From an uncultured bacterium (GTDB lineage: Bacteria; Pseudomonadota; Alphaproteobacteria; Rhodospirillales; Rhodospirillaceae): 64,000 nucleotides of DNA. The translations under genes and the position numbers were made by a program. The stretch covers positions 1 to 64,000 of the forward strand of contig CAISTS010000023.1 of NCBI GenBank assembly GCA_903888485.1. The letters are read 5' to 3'. Each line of letters begins with the position of its first letter. Positions within the stretch are counted from its first letter, which is position 1. Below the pieces are notes generated by a model. That model was given only the letters and a program-made list of their open reading frames with translations. It was not told where the DNA came from and ran no database searches. This document shows positions 44,016 through 52,808 of the stretch, in pieces.

Positions 44016-45338
44016 ATGAAACTCATAGGAAACCGCATCCACGCCGGACTATCGGCGGCAGTACTTATGTCGATGATGGGCTTTTCCTCCGCCATGGCGG
44101 CTTCGGCGCCACCGACTAACCCGGTGGGTATCACCCTCGTCGAAGTGGTGCGGGAACTGGCGCTGTCGCAGCCCGAACTCCTCTGGATGCGGCCCGGCGA
44201 TCCTCAAGGACGCACCTTGTTCGTCTCAGCCAACGACAAACCCGGCGTCTCCAATTGCGTCGCCGATTGCGCCAAGGAATGGATTCCGCTCGCCGTGACC
44301 GCGGGCGCCAAGCCCGTGGGCGATTGGACGATCATCAAGCGCGAAGGTGGCCAGCAGTGGGCCTACAAAGGCCAGCCGCTTTACACCTGGGTGAAGGAAG
44401 AAATTCCGGGCGACGTCGCCACCACCGTCGGCGTATCGGAAGTCGGCAACTCCAAGCTCGCCGAGAACGCCCTCAAGATCGGCACGTTGACCCCGCCGGC
44501 AGAATGGAAGGTCGCGCGCTTTCAGCCTTCACTCACTTCGAGCGTTCCGGATGGCATCGATGTGAAGGTCGTCGCCGGCGCCCAAGCTGTGGCGCTGACC
44601 GATCATGCGGGGCTCACGCTGTACGCCTTCAGCGGCGATGCCAAGAAGGACGGTCAGGTCTGCTCCTCCAGTGGCTGCAACGTTCAATGGATTCCCGTGA
44701 CGGCGCCGGCTCTGGCGGCGAACGTCGGCGATTTCACGCTGGTCTCCCGCAACGACGGCACGCAGCAGTGGGCCTACAAGAAAAAGCCGCTGTACCGCTA
44801 CAAGGGCGACAAGCTGCCCGGCGACGCCAACGGCATCAACGCCGATAAGCGTTGGACCGCGGCGCTCCTGACCGAAAACTTCCGCCCGGCCGGGGTGACG
44901 GTCGAGCCGCGCGAAGGTTACGGCACGACGCTGGCTGCCAACGGCAAGACGCTTTACACCGGCGTCGCCTACGAAGCGCGCTGGGGTGGCCGCAATTTGC
45001 GCGACAACTATCGCAATGCCTACTACCGCGGCAAAAAGCTCGGCGGCAACACCTGCCTCGAGAAGTGTTTGACCGCCTGGCAGCCGTTCCGTCCGGCCGC
45101 GGGCGAGACGTCGAATGGTTTCTGGGAAGTGATCAGCCGCGAAGATGGCAGCAAGCAGTGGGCCTACAAGGGCTACGCGCTGTACACCTACGCCAGTGAC
45201 ACGGCGCCTGGACAAATGAACGGAAACGACGTTTACGACATCGTCAGCGATGGCACCGAAGACAGCTACGAGCGCGCCGCCGTGCTCGTCGAGGTCAACG
45301 GCCGCGCCGGCGTGTATTGGCACATCGCCAAGCCGTAA
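44016..45338 (+). CDS. Secreted PF03640-type repeat protein, copy 1
   Basis: The 440-residue protein has a signal peptide (to about residue 29) and three repeats of the PF03640 (COG4315, secreted repeat of unknown function) kind. Each repeat ends in a QQWAYK/KQWAYK-G-PLY segment, and each carries a cysteine pair: C81-C85, C216-C221 and C347-C351. The last repeat has an insertion rich in Arg and Tyr (RWGGRNLRDNYRNAYYRGKK). GGAGG precedes the start. It lies 40 bases after DUF1552 and is related to the genes at 46560 and 47883. Confidence 0.88.
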   Translation: MKLIGNRIHAGLSAAVLMSMMGFSSAMAASAPPTNPVGITLVEVVRELALSQPELLWMRPGDPQGRTLFVSANDKPGVSNCVADCAKEWIPLAVTAGAKPVGDWTIIKREGGQQWAYKGQPLYTWVKEEIPGDVATTVGVSEVGNSKLAENALKIGTLTPPAEWKVARFQPSLTSSVPDGIDVKVVAGAQAVALTDHAGLTLYAFSGDAKKDGQVCSSSGCNVQWIPVTAPALAANVGDFTLVSRNDGTQQWAYKKKPLYRYKGDKLPGDANGINADKRWTAALLTENFRPAGVTVEPREGYGTTLAANGKTLYTGVAYEARWGGRNLRDNYRNAYYRGKKLGGNTCLEKCLTAWQPFRPAAGETSNGFWEVISREDGSKQWAYKGYALYTYASDTAPGQMNGNDVYDIVSDGTEDSYERAAVLVEVNGRAGVYWHIAKP

Positions 45339-45562
45339 CTTATTGGAGCGTTGGGAGGCGTTCCGCGTCGAGGCACCGGTATGTGCGGACATATTGGCCG
45401 CACAGATTTTCACATAGAACCGCACTTGCGCGGCGCAGCACCCTTGCGAGCGCCGACACTGCTGTAAGTGCGCGGCTGCCGCCCGCGGGACTGTATGGAA
45501 AGCTGCAATTCTGCTACACGTAGAGGGGAGCATTGCCCCTTTAGGGTGGGGCTGAGGAGAGC

Positions 45563-46519
45563 ATGAAAGACCTGCACCAACTGAAGATCTTCTTGAAGGT
45601 CGCCGAGGTCGGTTCGGTCAGCAAAGCGTCGGCGCAATTGCGCATCGCTCAGCCGGCGCTGAGCCGCCAGATCCGCCTGCTCGAAGAGGAAGCCGGTGCG
45701 ACGCGGTTCATGCGCCAATGGCGCGGCATGAAGCTCACCGCCGCCGGCGTCGAGCTGCGCCGCACCGTTTCGGGCGCCGTGCGCGAGCTCGACCAGGCGC
45801 TCAGCAACATCCGATCGCTGTCGAAGACGCCCAGCGGCCACGTACGCCTCGGCCTCGTCTCGACCATCAGCGGTGCCATGACGGGACGCATCGCCAAGCG
45901 CGTCGCCGCAGAATTCCCCGGCATCACGCTCGCCATCACCGACGGCTTCTCGCTGCATCTGGTCGAATGGCTGCACCGCGGCGATCTCGACCTCGCCATC
46001 ATCTGCGGCACGGTCATGGATCTGCACATGCAGGCAGACGAACTGATCGTTGATGAACTCATCGTCATCGGCTCGCCCGAGAGCAATCTCGATCCTAGCC
46101 GCCCGGTTTCGGTCAAAGAACTGATCAACATGCCGCTAGTGCTGCCCAGCAATCCCAACGGCATGCGCCGCATTGTCGAGAACGCTGCCGCCAAGATGCG
46201 CGTCAAGCTCGATATACGCTTCGAGGGCGACTCGTTCAGCGTGCTCAACGAGCTCACCGCCGCCGGCGTGGGCTATGCCGTGCTGCCGCTGTCGTCCTTC
46301 CTGCACGAACAGAAGGAAGGCCGCGTGAAGCTGAAGTACGCGCCCATCATCCGGCCGAAGCTGACCAAGCAGTTGATCCTGGCGCGCCCGTCCGAAGGCG
46401 AGCTCTCGCCCTCGGCATCGCGCGTGCACCGCCTCGTGCGCGAGGAATTCGCCGCCGCCGTCCGCACCGGCGGTCTCGAAGGCGCGCATTTGTTGTTCGA
46501 TCTGAGGAAGTCGGCCTAG
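45563..46519 (+). CDS. LysR-family transcriptional regulator
   Basis: The 318-residue protein has the N-terminal LysR winged helix-turn-helix at about residues 2-60 (LKIFLKVAEVGSVSKASAQL, IAQPALSRQIRLLEEEAG). A substrate-binding effector domain spans about 90-300 (VRLGLVSTISGAM, GYAVLPLSSF). GAGGAG lies before the ATG, and about 225 bases of upstream DNA may hold its operator. It lies between copy 1 and copies 2 and 3 of the repeat proteins and probably controls the locus; the effector is unknown. Confidence 0.93.
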   Translation: MKDLHQLKIFLKVAEVGSVSKASAQLRIAQPALSRQIRLLEEEAGATRFMRQWRGMKLTAAGVELRRTVSGAVRELDQALSNIRSLSKTPSGHVRLGLVSTISGAMTGRIAKRVAAEFPGITLAITDGFSLHLVEWLHRGDLDLAIICGTVMDLHMQADELIVDELIVIGSPESNLDPSRPVSVKELINMPLVLPSNPNGMRRIVENAAAKMRVKLDIRFEGDSFSVLNELTAAGVGYAVLPLSSFLHEQKEGRVKLKYAPIIRPKLTKQLILARPSEGELSPSASRVHRLVREEFAAAVRTGGLEGAHLLFDLRKSA

Positions 46520-46559
46520 AAACTCCTGGCCGATGCGCGTTCATGAGGAGATGTTTGAT

Positions 46560-47870
46560 ATGCGCAAGACATCAGCGGCCCTGTCTATCATCGCGGCATC
46601 TTTGGTCACCGGCGCCGCGCTCGCCGCGCAACCCACGACGCCGACAGGCGTCACGCTCATCGAAGTCGTGCGCGAGCTGTCCTCTTCCCAGCCCGAGCTC
46701 CTGTGGTTGCGTCCTGGCGATCCTCAAGGGCGCACGCTTTTTGTCTATGACAGGGACGTGGCGGGTGTCTCCGCCTGCGCGGCCGACTGCGCCAAGGAGT
46801 GGATCCCGCTAGCCGTCGTGCCGGGCGCTAAAGCGTTCGGCGACTGGAGCATCATCAAGCGTGAAGGCGGCGGGGCCCAGTGGGCCTATCAGAACAAACC
46901 GCTTTATACCTGGGTCAAAGAAGAACTTCCCGGTGACGTCGCCACCACCGTCGCGGTGCTGGAGGTCCAGAACTCCAAGCTTGCCGAGAACGCGCGCCCG
47001 CTGGGCCAGCTGAAGCCGCCGGCCGATTGGAAAGTCGCGCGCTTCAATCCCGTCCCCGACATGAGCGTGCCGGACGGTGTCGATGTGCGGCTTGTCGCCG
47101 CCGCGCAAGGTCTCATCCTGACCGACCATGCCGGCCTGACGCTGTACGCCTTTGACGGCGACGCCAAGAAAGACGGTCAGGTCTGCGCTTCCAGCGGCTG
47201 CAACATCAATTGGGTTCCTGTCGTCGCGCCGGCGCTCGCCGCCAATGTCGGCAACTTCACGCTGGTGTCGCGCAACGACGGCACCAAGCAATGGGCCTAC
47301 AACAAGAAGCCGCTCTACCGCTTCAAGGACGACAAACTTCCCGGCGACGTGTTTGGCGCCCGCGCCGACAAGCGTTGGAGCATCGTCGCCCTGGCCGATG
47401 ATTTCCGGCCGGCGAAAGTCACCGTCGAGTCCCGCGAAGGCTACGGCGCGACGCTGGCGGTGAACGGCATGACGCTCTACACCGGCATCGCTTATGAAAA
47501 GCGCTGGGGCGGGCGGAACCTGCGGGACAACTACCGCAACGCCTACTACCGCGGCAAAAAACTTGCAGGGAACACCTGCGTCACTCAGCAGTGCCTGGCC
47601 ACATGGAAGCCGTTCCTGGCGGGTCCCCAAGATACATCCAACGGTTTCTGGGAAGTGATCGACCGTCCCGACGGCATCCGGCAGTGGGCCTACAAGGGCT
47701 ATGCCCTTTACACCTTTACCGGCGACAAGCAGCGGGGCGACATGACCGGTAACGACGTCTACGACATCGCCGACTACAACGACACGTCCGAAGACAACTA
47801 CAAGCGCAATGCGCTGCTGGTGGAAGTCAACGGCGTCAGTAGTGTCTACTGGCACATCGCCAAGCCGTAA
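46560..47870 (+). CDS. Secreted PF03640-type repeat protein, copy 2
   Basis: The protein of about 436 residues starts at ATG 46560, nine bases after GAGGAG; an ATG at 46551 touches the ribosome site. Signal peptide followed by three repeats as in copy 1, with cysteine pairs CAADC, CASSGC and CVTQQC and the QWAY(K/Q/N) ends. The third repeat keeps the RWGGRNLRDNYRNAYYRG insertion. It lies 40 bases after the LysR gene and 12 bases before copy 3, so the three probably share one transcript. Confidence 0.88.
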   Translation: MRKTSAALSIIAASLVTGAALAAQPTTPTGVTLIEVVRELSSSQPELLWLRPGDPQGRTLFVYDRDVAGVSACAADCAKEWIPLAVVPGAKAFGDWSIIKREGGGAQWAYQNKPLYTWVKEELPGDVATTVAVLEVQNSKLAENARPLGQLKPPADWKVARFNPVPDMSVPDGVDVRLVAAAQGLILTDHAGLTLYAFDGDAKKDGQVCASSGCNINWVPVVAPALAANVGNFTLVSRNDGTKQWAYNKKPLYRFKDDKLPGDVFGARADKRWSIVALADDFRPAKVTVESREGYGATLAVNGMTLYTGIAYEKRWGGRNLRDNYRNAYYRGKKLAGNTCVTQQCLATWKPFLAGPQDTSNGFWEVIDRPDGIRQWAYKGYALYTFTGDKQRGDMTGNDVYDIADYNDTSEDNYKRNALLVEVNGVSSVYWHIAKP

Positions 47871-47882
47871 GCTGAGAACGCC

Positions 47883-49196
47883 ATGCGTACCTTTTTGTTG
47901 TCCACGGCGTTCGTCGCCGCCGCCTTCACCTCCGCCGCCTGGGCGGCTTCGCCGCTTCCGGCAACGACGCCTCAAGGCATCACTCTGGTCGATGTCTTCC
48001 GCGAGCTCGAATTCTCATCGCCTGAGTTCCTGTGGCTGCGTCCTGGCGATGCCGAAGGCCGCACGCTGTTTACCTCAGTACGCGATTCAGCCGGCGTGTC
48101 CAATTGCACCGCCGAATGCGCCAAGGAATGGATTCCGCTTTCCGTCGTTGAGGGCGCTAAGGCCGCGGGCGACTGGTCGATCATCAAGCGCGACGGTGGC
48201 GCGCGGCAGTGGGCCTACAAGTCCATGCCCGTCTACACCTGGGTGAAGGAAGAGCGCCCGGGCGACGTCGCCACCGGCGTCGGCGTTGACGCCGTGTTCA
48301 ATTCCAAGCTGGCGCAGAAGGTCCTCGATCTCAATCCACTGCGCCCGCCGGCCGATTGGAAAGTCGTGCGTTTCGAGCACTCGATCAAAATGGCGCTGCC
48401 CGACGGCATTGACGCGCGCAACAACACCATTGCCCAGGGGGTCACGCTCACCGACTTCGAGGGCATGACGCTGTACGTCTTCGATGGCGATGCCAAGAAG
48501 GACGGTCAGGCCTGTTCATCGGCCGGCTGCGCGACCCAATGGGCCCCTGTGACGGCGCCCTCCCTGGCCGGGGGCGTGGGCGATTTCTCCATCGTTGCGC
48601 GCAACGATGGCACGCGCCAGTGGGCCTATCGGAAGAAGCCGCTGTACCGCCACAAAGCCGACAAGCTTCCCGGCGACGCGCATGGCGCAGGCGCTGACCA
48701 GAAGTGGTCGGTAGCCATGTTGACCGAGGATTTCCGGCCCGCCGGTGTCACCGTGACCGAACGCGACGGCTACGGCGCCATGCTGACGGTGAACGGCATG
48801 ACGCTTTACACCGGCGTCGCCTACGAAGCGCGCTGGGGCGGACGCAATCTGCGCGATGGCTACCGCAACATGTACTACAAGGGCAAACTCATGGGCGGCC
48901 GCACTTGCGATACCCCGGAATGTCTCGCCGCCTGGAAGCCTTTCCGTCCGGGCGCCGATGCCCAATCCAACGGCTTCTGGGAAGTGATCGTCCGCGACGA
49001 TGGCAGCAAGCAGTGGGCCTATAAGGGCTATGCTCTCTATACCTACGCCGGCGACAAAACCCCGGGCGATATGAACGGCAACGACCTCTACGACAGTCTG
49101 ATCACCGACGGCGCCGACGAGTCCTTCAAGCGTGCCACCTTCCTGGTCGACGTCAACGGCCGCGCCGGCGTTTACTGGCACACGGCCAAGCCCTAG
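47883..49196 (+). CDS. Secreted PF03640-type repeat protein, copy 3
   Basis: The 437-residue protein has a signal peptide and three repeats with cysteine pairs CTAEC, CSSAGC and CDTPEC. The QWAYK ends are kept (RQWAYKSMPVYTW, RQWAYRKKPLYRH and KQWAYKGYALYTY). The Arg/Tyr insertion is conserved (RWGGRNLRDGYRNMYYKG). It differs from copies 1 and 2 mostly in the linkers. A terminator follows, so this is the end of the locus. The ribosome site is weak, consistent with coupling to copy 2. Confidence 0.88.
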   Translation: MRTFLLSTAFVAAAFTSAAWAASPLPATTPQGITLVDVFRELEFSSPEFLWLRPGDAEGRTLFTSVRDSAGVSNCTAECAKEWIPLSVVEGAKAAGDWSIIKRDGGARQWAYKSMPVYTWVKEERPGDVATGVGVDAVFNSKLAQKVLDLNPLRPPADWKVVRFEHSIKMALPDGIDARNNTIAQGVTLTDFEGMTLYVFDGDAKKDGQACSSAGCATQWAPVTAPSLAGGVGDFSIVARNDGTRQWAYRKKPLYRHKADKLPGDAHGAGADQKWSVAMLTEDFRPAGVTVTERDGYGAMLTVNGMTLYTGVAYEARWGGRNLRDGYRNMYYKGKLMGGRTCDTPECLAAWKPFRPGADAQSNGFWEVIVRDDGSKQWAYKGYALYTYAGDKTPGDMNGNDLYDSLITDGADESFKRATFLVDVNGRAGVYWHTAKP

Positions 49197-49220
49197 CGGC
49201 TTCCCCATCTCACGCCAAAA

Positions 49221-49243
49221 AGGGCGCCGCGGGGCGCCCTATT
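49221..49243 (+). terminator. Hairpin terminator after the repeat-protein locus
   Basis: AGGGCGCC (49221-49228) pairs with GGCGCCCT (49233-49240). The T-run is short (TATTGC), so it is moderately strong. It lies between the locus and the extensin fragment. Confidence 0.7.
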
Positions 49244-49244
49244 G

Positions 49245-49565
49245 CTATCGGCAGATCAGGTGCGATCCCAGATCGAGATGAAAATGATCGGCGTGCAGCG
49301 TGTTGTAGTCAGGTCCCAGCACGTCGTTGAAGTACCTGCAGGCCGCATCGTGCGCCGTCTTCAGAAAGCGGCCTTCGGGCGTGTCGGCCTTCCAATGCCG
49401 GCTGACGGTGACACGCCGTCCGTCGGCGAGGACGAAGCTGGCGATATCGATGGCATTGGCGGTGGCGTGCTGACTGCGTGACCCGGTGATGCGCGAGTTG
49501 ACGTTGCGGCAAGCATAGGTGCCGACTTGATCGATGCGGGCTGCCGAGCATCTTTGTTGCCGTGT
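49245..49565 (-). pseudogene. Extensin-like C-terminal fragment
   Basis: About 107 codons match the C-terminal part of the extensin-like family: AARIDQVGTYACRNVNSR, SQHATANAIDIASFVLADG, GRFLKTAHDAACRYFNDVLG and YNTLHADHFHLDLG with its His/Asp metal-binding pattern. The N-terminal half and any signal peptide are missing and no good start codon exists. The frame runs upstream into sequence unrelated to the family. It is best read as a decayed gene. Confidence 0.8.
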
Positions 49566-49678
49566 TGTCGATGTCCCATCACACCAGTAGGGGAGCCGTC
49601 TATACGAGGAGAACCGGATAGGGGTGGAATGGTTCCGCACACGTCGGCACAAACCGGCGCATAAAGACGAAGATGTGA

Positions 49679-50605
49679 CTACTTCGCCTTCAAGGTTTCC
49701 AAGAAGGCGGGCGTCGGCCCCGACTTGAAGGCCATGGCCTCGGCCATCGCGCGTATGGCCGGCGGGGCTGGATACATGTGCTGGTACTGCAGGACCTGGC
49801 GCAGGATCAGACGCAGACGCATCGCAGGGTCCGGCATTTCGCCCGGATCGAGCAGGGGTTCGTAGATCGGCATTTCGTCGCCGCGCTGAAACTCGACCGA
49901 AATGCTGATGCGCGGTCCGCCAATGGGGTTGCGCGCCCGACTGCCCCAGTGGAACAGCGCCTGTGTCCAGGCCAGCACGCTTCCAGCCGCCGCCGGCAGC
50001 GCGCGCACGTTCTGAAGGTGGACGTTGATCTGATGATCGCGCGACGTGCCGTAAAGCTCGTCGCGGTCCGCCGGCAAAACATACATGCAGCCGTTGTGCG
50101 TTGTGGCGTCGGTGAGTGGGAGCCAGAAGGTCATGGCCTTGGGCCGTCCGTCCGGGCGCAGCGTTTTGTGGCCGAGGTCGCGGTGCGGCGCCCAGCCGGC
50201 GCCTTCGCGCACGCCGTCCACATGCCAGGCCCAGAAGGCCGGCATGATCTTGTAGCCATCCTCCAGCGTCATGGCGATGAGACGCCGGAGCCGCGCGTAC
50301 ATGCACCAGGCTTCGTCGTACATGAAGGCAAAGACTGGCAAGTAGCCCGCCGCGACCAGGGCGCTCACGCCCTGGCCAAAGACGCCAACGTCGAAGCCCC
50401 AGTCGAGCGGAGGGAGTTGGATGTAGCCCTCGCGCTTCAAATCAGCCTGCCAAGCGGCCAAGGCGGTTGCATCGAAATCGATGGGCCTTATCTGGGACGC
50501 TGAAAAAGCGCCGTCGCCAACATGAAGCTGCGGCGCAATCTTGCGCCACAAGCCGGGATCGGCAAGGGCGGCGAATTGTTCGGCCATGGGCGTTGGGGCG
50601 TTCAT
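49679..50605 (-). CDS. Phytanoyl-CoA dioxygenase (PhyH) family protein
   Basis: The 308-residue protein is a predicted non-haem Fe(II)/2-oxoglutarate dioxygenase. Iron ligands are the H141-x-D143 of APHRDLG and His219 in ALFHWGSRA; an Arg nearby in the GSRARNPIGGPR segment can bind 2-oxoglutarate. It has no signal peptide, so it is cytoplasmic. Substrate unknown; the family hydroxylates a wide range of small molecules. It lies between an extensin relic and phoX, all on the minus strand, without evident operon structure. Confidence 0.82.
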   Translation of the reverse strand: MNAPTPMAEQFAALADPGLWRKIAPQLHVGDGAFSASQIRPIDFDATALAAWQADLKREGYIQLPPLDWGFDVGVFGQGVSALVAAGYLPVFAFMYDEAWCMYARLRRLIAMTLEDGYKIMPAFWAWHVDGVREGAGWAPHRDLGHKTLRPDGRPKAMTFWLPLTDATTHNGCMYVLPADRDELYGTSRDHQINVHLQNVRALPAAAGSVLAWTQALFHWGSRARNPIGGPRISISVEFQRGDEMPIYEPLLDPGEMPDPAMRLRLILRQVLQYQHMYPAPPAIRAMAEAMAFKSGPTPAFLETLKAK

Positions 50606-50678
50606 GGCGCTTTTATCGCACGCCGGCGGGAGGTTTGAAAACCCGGCCAGGATTGCCTACAGATTCCAGCGATATCCT

Positions 50679-52568
50679 CTAGCCAATGGGCTTTCCGCCG
50701 GGTGCGCGGATGGCGATGACGCTGGGGCGCGGCGGCGTGGCGTCCTTGAAGTCCGGCCAACGCGTGAGCGGTTTGTCGAAGTTCGAGCCGTTCATATCGC
50801 CGACATCACCGGGATGCTGAATGGAGCAAAACAATGTGGTGCCGTCTGGAGTGAAGGCCGGTCCCGTCATCTCGCCGCCGATGGGGCAGCTGAAGAACAG
50901 CTTGGTCAAGGCGCGCCCCGCGCCGACCACATCGGTCGCCCACAGGCCATCGGCGTAGCCGAAGTCGTTGGCGCCGTCAGTGCCGATCCACATGCGCCCC
51001 TTTGGATCGAAGACGAAGTTATCGGGGTTCGAGAGCCAGCCGTTCTTCGACGTGCCCGGATTGTATTGCGCGCCAGACTTGGGATCACTCGGATCTCCGG
51101 CGAGTAGGAAGATTTGCCAGCGCGCCTCCTGCGCGGCGTGATCGCCTTTTGCGCCAGGCAGAATCTCCATAATATGGCCCTGCACGTTGTTGACGCGCGG
51201 ATTGGCGGCATCGACCGATTTCTCATTGCGGCGCGGGTTCTTGCTGAGGGCGACAAAAACGCTGCCGGTGGAATTGCTGAATTCGATATCTTCGGGCCGG
51301 TCCATCGGCGTAGCGCCAAGCAGGGCCGCGGCGCGGCGGACATCGATGACGATATCACCCTGATCGGCAAAGCCATTCGCTGCCGTGAGCGGGTCTGTGC
51401 CCCACACCAGCGGCATCCAGGTGACGGTATTGTCGTCGTTGAACTTGGCGACGAACAAGGTGCCGTCGTCCAGCAAGCCCCAGTTCCACGTGCGGTCCTT
51501 GGGGTCGTAAGCTCTGCGGCTGACGAACTTGTAGATGAACTGGAAGCTCTGATCGTCGCCCATGTAGCAGACAATGCGCCCGTCGTGATTGACCACGATG
51601 CCTGCGCCTTCGTGCTTGAAGCGGCCCAAGGCCGTGCGCTTCATCGGTTGGCGCTTGGGATCATAAGGATCGATCTCAACCATCCAGCCGAAGCGGTGCG
51701 GCTCTTGAGGTTCAGTCTCAACGTTGAAGCGGTCGTAATGCCGATCCCACGAATACAGCCGTTCGCGCGTATTGAGACCCATCAGCGCGTGACTGGCCGC
51801 TTCGGAGGACTTCTTGGGATCGCCACCGAAGAAGTACTGCACGTTCTCCTCGGCCGTCAGCACGGTGCCCCACGGTGTTTCGCCGCCCGCGCAGTTGCCA
51901 AACGTACCGAGAATGGTGCGGCCCGTCGGATCGTCCTTGGTGCGCATGCGCCTGTGACCGGCGGCCGGACCGCTCACGGCGATGGGTGTCGTCGCGGTGA
52001 TGCGGCGGTTGTAGGTGCTGCCCGGCACGGCGCTCCATGTGTCGCCCTTGCGCGCGATCTCGATGATGGAAAAGCCCACGGCCGCCATCTCGATATCTAT
52101 CTCCGCCTTCGGCTGCACATCGACGTTGGTGAACCCGGCGAACATCATATGATTGCGCGCCGCTTCGTGATTGACGCATAAGAGTCCGCGATCGGATGAG
52201 TTGGACCCGAAAGGCAGCGGCTTGAAGGCGATGAAATCGTTGTCGTAACCGAACTGCGTGGCCTGCGCAGCGGCGGTTTGTGCATCTGGGTTCCAGGCCG
52301 GCGCGCCCGGCAGCACCGCATCCCCCCAGCGGAGCAACACCTGCACGTCATGACCCGGGGAAACCGCGTGCGTGGCTTCGAGGTGGTGTTCTATTTCAGT
52401 AAAGGTCAGCGACGACACGCCGCCGTCCAACGGTGGTGTCTTTGCTTCCGCGGCGGCCTCGGCGAACGACGGCCCCCCCGCGGCGCTGGCAACGGCAGCG
52501 GCGGATAGTCCGGCGAGGACCTGGCGGCGCGAAGTTTGCGGCGGCGTGGAGGGGGGGGCTTTGCTCAT
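50679..52568 (-). CDS. phoX: PhoX-family (DUF839) alkaline phosphatase
   Basis: The 629-residue protein starts at ATG 52568 (MSKAPPSTPPQTSRRQVLAG) with a Tat signal RRQVLAGLSAAAVASAA. Features of the family include FKPLPFGSNSSDRGLLCVNH, LGTFGNCAGGETPWGTVLTA (with the conserved ENVQYFFGG following) and the C-terminal TPDGTTLFCSIQHPGD. PhoX is a calcium/iron-dependent periplasmic phosphomonoesterase. A TTG codon at 52577 gives a longer frame but has no ribosome site. It is divergent from a PhoD-type phosphatase across 240 bases. Confidence 0.9.
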   Translation of the reverse strand: MSKAPPSTPPQTSRRQVLAGLSAAAVASAAGGPSFAEAAAEAKTPPLDGGVSSLTFTEIEHHLEATHAVSPGHDVQVLLRWGDAVLPGAPAWNPDAQTAAAQATQFGYDNDFIAFKPLPFGSNSSDRGLLCVNHEAARNHMMFAGFTNVDVQPKAEIDIEMAAVGFSIIEIARKGDTWSAVPGSTYNRRITATTPIAVSGPAAGHRRMRTKDDPTGRTILGTFGNCAGGETPWGTVLTAEENVQYFFGGDPKKSSEAASHALMGLNTRERLYSWDRHYDRFNVETEPQEPHRFGWMVEIDPYDPKRQPMKRTALGRFKHEGAGIVVNHDGRIVCYMGDDQSFQFIYKFVSRRAYDPKDRTWNWGLLDDGTLFVAKFNDDNTVTWMPLVWGTDPLTAANGFADQGDIVIDVRRAAALLGATPMDRPEDIEFSNSTGSVFVALSKNPRRNEKSVDAANPRVNNVQGHIMEILPGAKGDHAAQEARWQIFLLAGDPSDPKSGAQYNPGTSKNGWLSNPDNFVFDPKGRMWIGTDGANDFGYADGLWATDVVGAGRALTKLFFSCPIGGEMTGPAFTPDGTTLFCSIQHPGDVGDMNGSNFDKPLTRWPDFKDATPPRPSVIAIRAPGGKPIG

Positions 52569-52600
52569 GATGCTCAACTATATGCGAAGAGGGGCTGATT

Positions 52601-52619
52601 CCTAGGCCTGTCCTAGGCC
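52601..52619. repeat. Direct repeat between phoX and phoD
   Basis: CCTAGGCC at 52601-52608 recurs at 52612-52619 after a three-base gap. Each copy contains the palindrome CCTAGG. It lies 33 bases before the phoX start codon and may be an operator for the divergent pair. No classical Pho box was found. Confidence 0.45.
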
Positions 52620-52808
52620 CAGACTCGCGCCCAAGGCATGAAGCTTTGGAGAAATCGGGCCGTCCGAGCGCGAAATAATATGATGGTTTGGGCCGGCTTA
52701 TGGGGGCGCTTGCGTCATGGACTTTTCACATTGCACCCGGCCGGCGTATTTTAGGATCGAATCCGGCGTGCACCTTTAACCATCCCACTTATTATCAATG
52801 GGGAACCC

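Noticed and set aside
42461-44134. Open frame of 557 codons opposite the DUF1552 gene
   Set aside because: It is antisense to a recognised gene and shows no domain.
52569-52808. A classical Pho box between phoX and phoD
   Set aside because: No good tandem match to the PhoB-type CTGTCAT repeats was found; only a CCTAGGCC direct repeat is clear.
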